64,000 nt of DNA, from NCBI GenBank assembly GCA_934272845.1, contig CAKQSF010000002.1, positions 62,001 through 126,000 of the forward strand. The letters run 5' to 3'. Under the pieces are notes generated by a model. That model ran no database searches. It was not told where the DNA came from and worked only from the letters and a program-made list of their open reading frames with translations. Shown piece by piece: positions 46,686 through 55,153 of the stretch. This DNA is from an uncultured Prevotella sp. (GTDB lineage: Bacteria > Bacteroidota > Bacteroidia > Bacteroidales > Bacteroidaceae). The translations under genes were made by a program, and so were the position numbers. Numbering within the stretch: position 1 is the first letter of the stretch; each line of letters starts with the position of its first letter.

Positions 46686-47843
46686 TTGCATATCCTTCAT
46701 TACATAACAGACTTTAGTAGTGCTGCGGGACCGCAGGCATCTACGGTGCGGACGGTATTGTATGCTACCTCACAGGTGGCGAAGAATACCCTTATGACGT
46801 GTGTTCCTTTACTGGAGGATGATGTGAAAAACATGGAGGCAAGATACGGAATAAAGGTTGTCTATCCGCATTGGAGAAAAAATGGAAATCCATTTGATGC
46901 TGTATTATTCCTCATAAGTGTGGAGAAAACACTGAGGAAGAAGCGTCCTGATGTGGTGCATGTACATGGAACGTGGGACTGGCGTGCCGCAATGGTGGAG
47001 CGAATAGCCAGACAACATGGAATCATCACTACGGTATCTCCACATCGTGGAATGTCGTTGGAACTTATAGGCATAGACTTCTGGAAGGAAAAACTACCGA
47101 AACTCCTTGCTTTCCAGATATGGATGGTACGTAACTGTATGGCTGTGATAACAGACAATGAGCAGGAACGTGATGTCATAGTGTCACTCTTACATAAAAA
47201 AAGGATAGAAGTGATGCCTGCGGTGCAGAACAATGATGAAGGATATGCAACCTTAGGCAATGCTCTTATGGTAGTGTATAGAAAGTGTCTTGACACTGTC
47301 TATGGACGTAAACTTTCCAAGAAAGAACGTAATGTAGTGTCGACTGCACTGCGTGCGTTGGTGGCTGACGATGATGTTGACACGCCATTGCCAGACGTAA
47401 AGGATGTGTCCTGCCGCAGAATATACTTCTATGCCTATGACGAGGACGTTATGCAGCAGTTTATTGACGGCTGTGAGAAAATGCAGTTAAGTGTCGATTC
47501 TCCTTTAAACATGGAGACTATACCGCGTTATCGGAACCCTAAAGCAAAGAAACGTGGACCACTTAACGATGTGGAGATAAAAATAAAGACATGGCATCTG
47601 CCAGAGGATAGAATCTCAGAACGTAATGCTGTGTTGCTTATATGCAAGGCGAAGAAACTTGGTTTTGCCCAACTTACGCTGCGGCATTATACGGAACTCT
47701 ATACTCTCTTTAGGTATTCGGACTTTGATGAAGACCTAGTGAGGGCAGAACTGAAACGTCTGCATGCCTTGACTTTTACGAAGAAAATGCAAAAACGGCT
47801 TGCGATGATGTTCGGATTAAAGCATGGTTACAGCATAACATAA
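46686..47843 (+). CDS. GT4-like protein with an unusual C-terminal half
   Basis: A 385-residue protein. Residues 1-180 look like the acceptor domain of a GT-B glycosyltransferase (HILHYITDFSSAAGPQAST, VVHVHGTWDWRAAMVERI, TTVSPHRGMSL). The second half lacks the nucleotide-sugar domain and its E-x7-E motif. Instead it has an unassigned helical region with LSKKERNVVSTALRALV and a basic C-terminus. The start is a TTG at 46686, the only codon giving the usual HILHYI beginning. It may be a non-catalytic or diverged relative. Confidence 0.65.
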   Translation: MHILHYITDFSSAAGPQASTVRTVLYATSQVAKNTLMTCVPLLEDDVKNMEARYGIKVVYPHWRKNGNPFDAVLFLISVEKTLRKKRPDVVHVHGTWDWRAAMVERIARQHGIITTVSPHRGMSLELIGIDFWKEKLPKLLAFQIWMVRNCMAVITDNEQERDVIVSLLHKKRIEVMPAVQNNDEGYATLGNALMVVYRKCLDTVYGRKLSKKERNVVSTALRALVADDDVDTPLPDVKDVSCRRIYFYAYDEDVMQQFIDGCEKMQLSVDSPLNMETIPRYRNPKAKKRGPLNDVEIKIKTWHLPEDRISERNAVLLICKAKKLGFAQLTLRHYTELYTLFRYSDFDEDLVRAELKRLHALTFTKKMQKRLAMMFGLKHGYSIT

Positions 47844-47914
47844 TGCCTTTTGGGGATATAGTTATAGCAAACCGTTACGCATCTATTAGTTAACCTACAC
47901 AATACTTAATACTT

Positions 47915-49903
47915 ATGCCAAATAAGAAATACGATATTGAGCACGATATGCACTATTTGCAGTTGCTGGCTAAGACGTTCCCTAATGTGCCAGCGGCTTC
48001 AACAGAGATTATAAACCTTTCTGCAATACTTAACCTTCCTAAGGGAACGGAGCACTTTTTGGCTGATATTCATGGCGAAAATGAAGCGTTTATCCATGTA
48101 TTAAAGAATGCTTCAGGACGTATAAAACTAAAAGTTGACGAGATATTCGGAGAGTGTCTGCCAGCACAAGCGAAGAAAGAACTTTGTACTCTTATCTATT
48201 ATCCTGAGAGAAAACTAGAACTTGTAAAGACGGATCAAGAGGATTTGGAGGAGTGGTATACCATGACTCTACATCAATTGGTACGTGTTTTCCGTGAGGT
48301 AAGTTCAAAATATACTCGCTCAAAGATAAGAAAATGCTTGCCAAAGGAATTTAGTTATATCCTTGAAGAGTTGTTACACGAGCGCACTGAGGAAGCGAAC
48401 AAGGCGGCATACGTTAATGTTATTATAAAAACAATAATATCAACAGGCAGTGCTGACGACTTCATTACAGCCCTTGCCAATACTATTCAGCGTCTTGCAA
48501 TAGACCAGTTGCATATCCTTGGCGATGTGTATGACCGTGGACCTGGTGCACATCTCGTCATGGATAAACTCGAAACGTACCATTCGTGGGACATACAGTG
48601 GGGTAATCACGACATATTGTGGATGGGAGCGTGTGCTGGTAATGAGGCTTGTATATGTAATGTAATACGTCTTTCACTAAGATATGCAAATCTGTTGACT
48701 CTAGAAGACGGCTATGGCATAAACCTTATGCCGCTTGCAACCTATGCCATGGAGAAGTATGGAGATGATCTTTGCACGGCATTCCAGCCCATATTAAACA
48801 CTGAAAATAGCAAACGCTTTGACGAAAAGACTATTCGCTTGATGGCAATGATGCACAAAGCAATAGCCGTTCTGCAGTTTAAGGCGGAAGCACAAGTGTT
48901 CAAACGTAACCCTATATGGGACATGAACGACCGTTGTATGCTTGAGCACGTGAACTATTCTACAGGGATGTGTGATATAGAGGGTAAAGAATACAAGATG
49001 CTCGACATGAATTTCCCTACCGTTGACCCTGCTAATCCAAGTGCATTCACGCCAGAGGAAGAACAGTTGATGGAGAAACTGAAACATTCTTTCCGTGTAT
49101 CAGAAAAGTTCCAGCGTCATATTCGTGCACTGTTAACGCACGGTTGTATGTATGCTATCTATAATAATAATCTTCTTTTCCACGCTTCCGTGCCACTAAA
49201 TGAGGACGGATCACTGAAGGTAGTGGAGTTAATGCCTGGTGTAAGACTCTCAGGTCGCTTGCTAATGAAGCGCACAGGCATGCTTGTACGTTCTGCTTTC
49301 CAGGATGATTGCACGCCAGGCGAGAAGCAATATGCGGTAGATTACTTCCTGTACCTATGGTGTGGTAAAGACTCTTGTTTGTTTGACAAGCAGAAGATGG
49401 CAACGTTTGAGCGCTATTTTATTGCCGAAAAGGAGACTCACGTGGAGAAAAAAGGTGCTTTCTTTCGCCTGAGAGATAAAGAAGAGACCGTTGATGCCAT
49501 ACTTGATGCGTTCGGAGTAACGGGCGAAAACCGCCATATTATAAACGGACATGTGCCTGTTCATGTGGTAAGTGGAGAGAGTCCTATACGTGCTAACGGT
49601 AAACTCATGGTGATAGATGGTGGCTTTGCTGAGCCATATCATAAGGAAACAGGCATAGCCGGTTATACATTAGTATACCATAGCCGTGAGTTCGAATTGG
49701 TACAGCACGAACCTTTCACTAATGTAGAGGACGCAGTACGCGAAGGACGAGACATTAAGTCAAACATGCAGATTGTTGAAAACATTGGGCGCAGGTTGCT
49801 TGTAGCGGACACAGACCGTGGTAAGGAACTGCAAACACAGATTGATGATCTCAGAGAGTTATTGTATGCGTACAGGCATGGCTTTATAAAAGAGGTAAAA
49901 TAA
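47915..49903 (+). CDS. fbp: fructose-1,6-bisphosphatase, class III
   Basis: Gluconeogenic phosphatase of the class III (Firmicutes/Bacteroidetes) family with a metallophosphatase core. The 662-residue protein has the motifs FLADIHGENEAF, LGDVYDRGPGAH, QWGNHDILWMGA and IINGHVPV that hold the two metals. Length is normal. The stop overlaps the next start (TAATG), coupling it to a small membrane protein. Confidence 0.96.
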   Translation: MPNKKYDIEHDMHYLQLLAKTFPNVPAASTEIINLSAILNLPKGTEHFLADIHGENEAFIHVLKNASGRIKLKVDEIFGECLPAQAKKELCTLIYYPERKLELVKTDQEDLEEWYTMTLHQLVRVFREVSSKYTRSKIRKCLPKEFSYILEELLHERTEEANKAAYVNVIIKTIISTGSADDFITALANTIQRLAIDQLHILGDVYDRGPGAHLVMDKLETYHSWDIQWGNHDILWMGACAGNEACICNVIRLSLRYANLLTLEDGYGINLMPLATYAMEKYGDDLCTAFQPILNTENSKRFDEKTIRLMAMMHKAIAVLQFKAEAQVFKRNPIWDMNDRCMLEHVNYSTGMCDIEGKEYKMLDMNFPTVDPANPSAFTPEEEQLMEKLKHSFRVSEKFQRHIRALLTHGCMYAIYNNNLLFHASVPLNEDGSLKVVELMPGVRLSGRLLMKRTGMLVRSAFQDDCTPGEKQYAVDYFLYLWCGKDSCLFDKQKMATFERYFIAEKETHVEKKGAFFRLRDKEETVDAILDAFGVTGENRHIINGHVPVHVVSGESPIRANGKLMVIDGGFAEPYHKETGIAGYTLVYHSREFELVQHEPFTNVEDAVREGRDIKSNMQIVENIGRRLLVADTDRGKELQTQIDDLRELLYAYRHGFIKEVK

Positions 49904-50304
49904 TGAAGGGAAACAAGAAAACTTTGTATTGGATTCTGTCGTTATTACCCCTGCCTTGTGTTCTGCTTCTGTGGTTTCTCTATGGTTTTCCTGATTCAAC
50001 AGAGATTACACGTGGTGTTTATTACACGCAGATCCTTGCCATAGTGTTAACTATAGTAGGTGTACCGGCATTGCTTAAATATGTTACGCCACAGCGATGT
50101 GGTGCTAATTACTCGGTAATGTGTCTGTCGAGGATGCTTTATCTGTGCTTGGTAACGTTGGTAGAACTGCTGTTTTACTATTATCTTTGTGCCACACCAG
50201 CGTTCTTTTATTTGTGTATCATAACTTGGTTGTCAATGTTTTTCGCTTTTCCTAAGTCAGAAACCGTTAGGGAAGACGATGCTATAAATACGAAAAAGCA
50301 ATGA
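49903..50304 (+). CDS. small four-helix membrane protein
   Basis: A 133-residue protein with hydrophobic segments at about 8-28, 40-60, 72-95 and 97-115. I do not recognise the family. Start and stop overlap the neighbouring genes by one and four bases, so it is made together with fbp and the acetyltransferase. Confidence 0.7.
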   Translation: MKGNKKTLYWILSLLPLPCVLLLWFLYGFPDSTEITRGVYYTQILAIVLTIVGVPALLKYVTPQRCGANYSVMCLSRMLYLCLVTLVELLFYYYLCATPAFFYLCIITWLSMFFAFPKSETVREDDAINTKKQ

Positions 50305-50828
50305 GAATGATGCTTACAGCCCTTGAGCCTGAGGATCTAGAGTTACTTTATACAATAGAGAATAACACCTTGCAGTGGAGCGTAAGCAGCGTTAGCGTGC
50401 CTTACAGCCGTTATTCTTTGCATGACTATATATCCAACCAAAGTAATGATATCTATGCGGATAGGCAGGTAAGACTGGTCGTTAGGGTAGGAGAGGAGCA
50501 CGGTAAGGTGTCAGATATGAAAGCGATAGGTTTAGCGGACCTGTTTAATTTCTCTCCAGAGCACATGCGAGCAGAGGTTGGAATGGCAGTAGTAGCGGAG
50601 GAGTGTAATAAGGGCTATGGTACGAAGGCAATGCGGTTGCTATGTGATTATGCCTTCAATGTGCTGCATTTGCATACCCTTTATGCTATAGTACCGTGTG
50701 ATAACGCCCGTTCTATAGCCATGCTTCGTGCTTGTGGCTTTAGTGACGAAAGTCTGTTGAAGGACTGGTTACGTGACGGAGATACATGGAAGGACGCCAT
50801 ACAGATGTTGCTTCACAATGTAAAGTAG
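50301..50828 (+). CDS. GNAT-family N-acetyltransferase
   Basis: A 175-residue acetyltransferase of the RimJ/SpeG-like branch. It shows AIGLADLFNFSPEHMRAEVGM (strands 2-4), the acetyl-CoA loop EECNKGYGTKAM and DNARSIAMLRACGF. Likely acetylates a polyamine, amino sugar or protein amine. The start codon overlaps the upstream stop (ATGA); an ATG two codons later is an alternative. Confidence 0.85.
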   Translation: MRMMLTALEPEDLELLYTIENNTLQWSVSSVSVPYSRYSLHDYISNQSNDIYADRQVRLVVRVGEEHGKVSDMKAIGLADLFNFSPEHMRAEVGMAVVAEECNKGYGTKAMRLLCDYAFNVLHLHTLYAIVPCDNARSIAMLRACGFSDESLLKDWLRDGDTWKDAIQMLLHNVK

Positions 50829-50879
50829 TGGTAATTCAATAGTGAAAAATATCGTTTGCGTTGAGAGAAAATAAAAAAA

Positions 50880-50909
50880 CGTACTAACTTCACAGTCAGT
50901 ACGCTTTTA
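50880..50909 (+). terminator. hairpin terminator after the acetyltransferase gene
   Basis: CGTACTAAC (50880-50888) pairs with GTCAGTACG (50895-50903) with one mismatch, followed by CTTTTA. Confidence 0.6.
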
Positions 50910-50951
50910 GTTATATAAATATTACAATACAATTAGATTATCTTTTCAGTA

Positions 50952-50990
50952 GGTTACGGAGTCTTTCATGCTCCGTAACCTTTTTATTTT
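50952..50990 (+). terminator. strong rho-independent terminator
   Basis: GGTTACGGAG (50952-50961) and CTCCGTAACC (50971-50980) form a perfect 10-bp stem, followed by TTTTTATTTT. Confidence 0.88.
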
Positions 50991-51000
50991 TGCATTACTT

Positions 51001-51143
51001 ACAAATGCTTTTAGTGTTAAACACAAGTCTTTTTTGTGTTGCTCACAAATGCTTTTAGTGTTAAACACAAGTTGTTTTTGTGTTGCTCACAAATGCTTTT
51101 AGTGTTAAACACAAGTTGTTTTTGTATTTCTCACAAATGCTTT
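51001..51143. repeat. 44-bp-pitch tandem hairpin array at the carboxyltransferase 3' end
   Basis: Three full units and a partial fourth start at 51001, 51045, 51089 and 51133, exactly 44 bp apart. Each contains AACACAAG followed by TTTTTGTGTT, an inverted repeat able to form a hairpin. The partial fourth unit runs into the stop codon of the minus-strand gene, so all its transcripts read through these hairpins. Confidence 0.88.
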
Positions 51144-52578
51144 ACAGCGGCATATTGCCGTGCTTCTTAGGTGGATTGCTCTGGTTCTTGTTACGAGACA
51201 TTTCCAGCGCCTGTATGATACGTGTACGAGTGTCGCATGGAGAGATAATCTCGTCGATGTAACCCAAGCGTGCTGCTGGCATAGGATTAGCGAATTTCTC
51301 GCGGTATTCCTTAGTCTTCTCAGCCCTTTCCTCTGGAGTTGCCTTGCGATAAAGGATGTTACAAGCACCCTCTGCGCCCATAACGGCAATCTCAGCGGTA
51401 GGATAAGCAAGGTTAACGTCAGCGCCAATGCACTTAGAGTTCATCACAATGTATGCGCCACCGTAAGCCTTACGTGTGATAAGAGTAATCTTTGGCACCG
51501 TAGCCTCGGCGAAAGCGTATACAATCTTCGCGCCATGGCGTATGATACCGTTGTGTTCCTGCTGCACACCAGGCAAGAATCCTGGTACATCCTCAATGGC
51601 TACGAGAGGAATGTTGAAGCAGTCGCAGAAGCGAATGAAGCGAGCAGCCTTGTCAGAAGCGTCAATATCCAGTGAGCCAGCAAGGTAGTTAGGCTGGTTA
51701 GCCACAAAACCTACTGTGCGACCTGCCATGCGTCCGAAGCCAACAACGATGTTCTTAGCAAACTCAGACTGCACCTCGAAGAAGTACTGTTGGTCACATA
51801 TTGGCTCGATAATGTTGTGAATGTCGTAAGGCACGTTAGGATCTGTAGGCACAACCTCATCAAGTTCGTGGCATACACGGTTCACTTCGTCCGTTACAGG
51901 GTGTATAGGCGCGTCCTCCATGTTATTAGATGGTATGAAGCCTATGAGTTCTCTGATGGTCATAAGCGTCTCCTCGTCGTCGTCGCATATAAAGTGGCTT
52001 ACGCCGCTCACGCTGTTGTGAGTCATTGCTCCGCCAAGAGTCTCCTTGTCAACGTCCTCATTTGTCACTGCCTTTACTACGTTAGGACCCGTTACAAACA
52101 TCTGGCTCTGCTCCTTAACCATAAGTATAAAGTCGGTCAAAGCAGGTGAATAACAAGAGCCTCCAGCACAAGGTCCCATAATAGCAGATATCTGTGGGAT
52201 AACGCCAGACGCCATAACGTTGCGGCGGAAGATATGTGCGAAGCCCGTAAGAGACTCCACACCCTCCTGAATACGCGCACCACCAGAGTCGTTAAGACCA
52301 ATGATTGGCGCACCGTTCTTCAGTGCAAGGTCCTGCACCTTAGCAATCTTCTGAGCGTTAGCGGCACTCAGTGAGCCACCAAGCACGCTGAAGTCGAAGG
52401 CGTATACGAATACAATTCTGCCGTCAATCTTGCCGTAACCAGAGATAACGCCATCGCCTTCGATGCGTTTTTTCTCCATACCGAAGTCCGTGCAGCGGTG
52501 CATTACGTGCTTATCCAGTTCCACGAACGTTCCTTTATCAAGTAAAGTATCTATTCTTTCTCTTGCAGTAAGTTTCAT
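51142..52578 (-). CDS. acyl-CoA carboxylase carboxyltransferase subunit (MmdA/PccB type)
   Basis: Transfers carboxyl between biotin and an acyl-CoA, most likely propionyl-CoA/methylmalonyl-CoA. The 478-residue crotonase-fold protein has DSGGARIQEGV, GPCAGGSCYSPALTDF, and the second half FSGRT-equivalent MAGRTVGFVANQPNYLAGSLD, ending SNPPKKHGNMPL as usual. It begins directly at MKLTARERIDTLLD. Relatives carry about 25-35 more residues before this point, but here an in-frame stop (that of the upstream gene) lies six codons upstream, so the N-terminus is truly short. Last gene of the operon. Confidence 0.92.
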   Translation of the reverse strand: MKLTARERIDTLLDKGTFVELDKHVMHRCTDFGMEKKRIEGDGVISGYGKIDGRIVFVYAFDFSVLGGSLSAANAQKIAKVQDLALKNGAPIIGLNDSGGARIQEGVESLTGFAHIFRRNVMASGVIPQISAIMGPCAGGSCYSPALTDFILMVKEQSQMFVTGPNVVKAVTNEDVDKETLGGAMTHNSVSGVSHFICDDDEETLMTIRELIGFIPSNNMEDAPIHPVTDEVNRVCHELDEVVPTDPNVPYDIHNIIEPICDQQYFFEVQSEFAKNIVVGFGRMAGRTVGFVANQPNYLAGSLDIDASDKAARFIRFCDCFNIPLVAIEDVPGFLPGVQQEHNGIIRHGAKIVYAFAEATVPKITLITRKAYGGAYIVMNSKCIGADVNLAYPTAEIAVMGAEGACNILYRKATPEERAEKTKEYREKFANPMPAARLGYIDEIISPCDTRTRIIQALEMSRNKNQSNPPKKHGNMPL

Positions 52579-52596
52579 AATAAAATAGGATTGTGT

Positions 52597-53118
52597 TTAT
52601 TTCTCCTCGCCCTTAGTGTCGAGTTTAATTGCCACGTCGTTAGCGTTGAGGGCATCTCCGTCCTTAACAAGTACCTGTTTGATGGTACAGTCACACGCTA
52701 CCTTATAGTTAGACTGCATCTTCATCGCCTCCATAGTGAAGAGAGTGTCTCCTTCCTTCACCTTGTCGCCTTCCTTAACGTGTACCTTTACTATTTTGCA
52801 AGGCATAGGAACAGTCACCGTTTCCGCCTGCACACCGTTGCTCTTATGACGCTTCATTCTCATATATTTAGCCTGAGAGTCGAGCATATCAATCTGATAA
52901 GTAGAGTAGTTAAGGTTTACGGTGTAGTGCTTTCCTGTCTCGTTCTTTACCATCTCGGCGTTGTAAGAGTTACCGTTGTAAAGGATAGAGCAGGTACCGT
53001 TCTGCAGCATAGCCACGTCAAGGTTATAAACCTTTCCGTCAATGTCAATGCTCACCTTGTTACCTTCCTTTGAAAGCAGTGTGACCTGTTGTATCTTGTC
53101 TCCTATCTGTATTTCCAT
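52597..53118 (-). CDS. biotin carboxyl carrier protein of acyl-CoA carboxylase
   Basis: A 173-residue carrier. The C-terminal biotinyl domain (about 100-170) has the biotinylation motif EAMKM with K133. The N-terminal 95 residues are a beta-rich linker domain. ATG 53118 gives MEIQIGDKIQQ; the 22 codons upstream overlap the 3' end of the biotin carboxylase gene. It sits between carboxylase and carboxyltransferase genes with small gaps, so the three form one enzyme. Confidence 0.92.
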   Translation of the reverse strand: MEIQIGDKIQQVTLLSKEGNKVSIDIDGKVYNLDVAMLQNGTCSILYNGNSYNAEMVKNETGKHYTVNLNYSTYQIDMLDSQAKYMRMKRHKSNGVQAETVTVPMPCKIVKVHVKEGDKVKEGDTLFTMEAMKMQSNYKVACDCTIKQVLVKDGDALNANDVAIKLDTKGEEK

Positions 53119-53141
53119 TTTAGTCTGTTTTGTGTTGAATG

Positions 53142-54656
53142 TTACACTCTCAGCACGCCCTTCTGCAGTCCGAAAGAACGCCAACGGTTAATAGCCGAAC
53201 TGTCATAACTGCTTGTGTCAGGCTTATTCTCCTCTATACCCATCAGGTAGTCGATGTAAGCGGCAATCACCGCCATCTGCTCAGAGTCGTTTTTGAAGCC
53301 CGAACGTGGGCGAAGCCACTTCTCATTGCGCTCAATGAAGTATGTATTATAGTCACCATTCTTAAAGTCGGGCACATCCATTATTCTGCGCAAGTAACGT
53401 ATGTTGGTTGTCAGACCAGTGATTTTGTACTCGTACAACACACGTCGCATACGCTCTATGGCGTATTCACGTGTCACAGCCCATACAATCAGTTTACCAA
53501 TCATAGGGTCATAGTGCATCGGTATCTCGTACCACTCATAAACATAAGAGTCGATACGTGTGCCGATGCCGTGTGGTTCAGTCAGCTGTTGTATCACACC
53601 AGGTGACGGCATGAAGTTATGCTCAGGGTCTTCTGCACATATACGGCACTCAATAGCGTGACCATGCTGGCGTAGTTCCTCCTGCTTAATGCTTAGAGTC
53701 TCACCAGCCGCAATGCGAATTTGTTCCTTTACGAGGTCTACACCGAGCACTTCCTCTGTGATAGGGTGCTCCACCTGCAGACGAGTGTTCATTTCGAGGA
53801 AGTAGAACTTATGGTATTTGTCAACGAGGAACTCTATTGTACCAGCACCAACGTAGCCTACAGCCTTTGCCGCAGCTACAGCCTTAGCACCCATCTCGTG
53901 GCGCAGAGTGTCGTCGATGAATGGTGATGGAGACTCTTCCACAACCTTTTGGTTACGACGTTGTACTGAGCACTCACGGTCGTAGAGGTGTATAACATTA
54001 CCATGTTTGTCACCAAGAATTTGGAACTCGATGTGGTGAGGCTCTTCTACGAACTTCTCAATGTACACGGTGTCATCGCCAAAGCCAGCCATAGCCTCGC
54101 TTTTAGCGGCGTTGTACATTTCTTCCACTTCGTCCTCGCTGTGGATAAGGCGCATACCCTTACCTCCACCGCCCATAGAAGCCTTCAGCATTACGGGGAA
54201 ACCAATCTCCTTAGCCACCTTCACTGCTTCTTCAGCACTCTTCAGTGGTTCCTCAGTTCCAGGTACAACGGGTACTCCCGCCGCAATCATCTTGCGGCGC
54301 GCACTAATCTTGTCGCCCATTTCCTCCATAGTTTCAGGGCGTGGACCAATGAAGATGAAGCCTTCAGCCTCGCATCGACGCGCAAACTCTGCATTCTCAG
54401 AGAGGAATCCATAGCCAGGGTGAATAGCGTCAACGTTGTGCTTGTGAGCTGCAGCAATAATGTGATCAATGTTCAGATAACTGTCGCTGCTTGCTGATTC
54501 TCCAATCCATTCTGCTTCGTTGGCAAATAACACGTGGCGTGACATACGGTCAACCGTGCTGTATACAGCAACGGAATGTATGCCCATTTCGTAGCAACTA
54601 CGCATGATGCGTATTGCTATCTCACCACGATTAGCAACCAAGATTTTTCTAATCAT
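53142..54656 (-). CDS. accC: biotin carboxylase subunit of acyl-CoA carboxylase
   Basis: ATP-dependent carboxylation of biotin. The 504-residue ATP-grasp protein begins MIRKILVANRGEIAIRI. It has the GGGGKGMRL ATP lid, the ECSVQRRNQKVVEESPSP segment and the EMNTRLQVEHPITEE motif. Its extra 50 residues over bacterial AccC and its linkage to an MmdA-type subunit suggest a propionyl-CoA rather than acetyl-CoA carboxylase. It is the first gene of the operon and lies directly behind a cobalamin riboswitch. Confidence 0.93.
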   Translation of the reverse strand: MIRKILVANRGEIAIRIMRSCYEMGIHSVAVYSTVDRMSRHVLFANEAEWIGESASSDSYLNIDHIIAAAHKHNVDAIHPGYGFLSENAEFARRCEAEGFIFIGPRPETMEEMGDKISARRKMIAAGVPVVPGTEEPLKSAEEAVKVAKEIGFPVMLKASMGGGGKGMRLIHSEDEVEEMYNAAKSEAMAGFGDDTVYIEKFVEEPHHIEFQILGDKHGNVIHLYDRECSVQRRNQKVVEESPSPFIDDTLRHEMGAKAVAAAKAVGYVGAGTIEFLVDKYHKFYFLEMNTRLQVEHPITEEVLGVDLVKEQIRIAAGETLSIKQEELRQHGHAIECRICAEDPEHNFMPSPGVIQQLTEPHGIGTRIDSYVYEWYEIPMHYDPMIGKLIVWAVTREYAIERMRRVLYEYKITGLTTNIRYLRRIMDVPDFKNGDYNTYFIERNEKWLRPRSGFKNDSEQMAVIAAYIDYLMGIEENKPDTSSYDSSAINRWRSFGLQKGVLRV

Positions 54657-54679
54657 GTATTATGTCTTTTATGATTCCG

Positions 54680-54935
54680 TGCGCCCGTACTCCCGCAGGC
54701 ACTCCTTTCAATCTTGCAGATGGCAGGTCTTCTGACTATGTCCAAAGGTTCGGCAGTCTTCCCATCCCAGGGTTTTGGGCAAGAGCAAAAACGACTCTTG
54801 AGGTGGGACAGTGACATTGTTTGCCGCCCTCACAATAGACTCACAGCATCGGGTAATGTCGCAGATTTTCGCTGCGTTCCCATCTTAGCCCTTACGTCGT
54901 AAAATATTGTGGCGCAGGGAACCAAATGCAATTCG
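54680..54935 (-). ncRNA. cobalamin (B12) riboswitch upstream of the carboxylase operon
   Basis: Minus-strand RNA leader with the B12-aptamer signature. The B12 box GTCAGAAGACCTGCC is complementary to 54722-54737. The GGGATGGGAAGACTGCC segment is at about 54750-54772, GTCACTGTCCC at about 54803-54815 and GGGAACGCAG upstream. The 3' part (about 54680-54710) folds into a GUGCC/CGGGCGCAC hairpin shortly before the start codon and has no U-run, so control of translation is more likely than termination. Confidence 0.88.
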
Positions 54936-54939
54936 GGTG

Positions 54940-54970
54940 CAAAGTTAGTAATAAAAATATTATGGTGCAA
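54940..54970 (-). promoter_or_regulatory. promoter for the riboswitch-carboxylase transcript
   Basis: On the minus strand, TTG (54970-54968), a 20-base gap and TAACTTTG (54947-54940). The transcript would start near 54933, at the 5' edge of the aptamer. Confidence 0.75.
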
Positions 54971-55004
54971 GTTTTTTGCCTTTTTTCTGTGTTAGTTGTT
55001 CTGT

Positions 55005-55110
55005 TTTTCGGTTATGGCTGCTTGGTTGTTTTGTGGTTTAGTGGGTTAGTTGTTTGGTTCTTTAGTTGTTTGGTTGTTTAGTTGATTGTTTTGTTGTTTT
55101 GTTCCTTATA
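55005..55110 (-). repeat. A/C-rich ACCAAAC-type repeat upstream of the carboxylase promoter
   Basis: About 100 bases of GGTTGTTT/AACAACCAAAC words. It differs from the other three copies in lying upstream of a promoter rather than against a start codon. Confidence 0.65.
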
Positions 55111-55153
55111 AGATGTTCTTCTAAACAAAAAAGGCAGGTTAGCCGTTGCTAAC

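Noticed and set aside
54714..54902. 62-residue plus-strand open frame
   Set aside because: It lies entirely inside the cobalamin riboswitch on the opposite strand and has no protein features.
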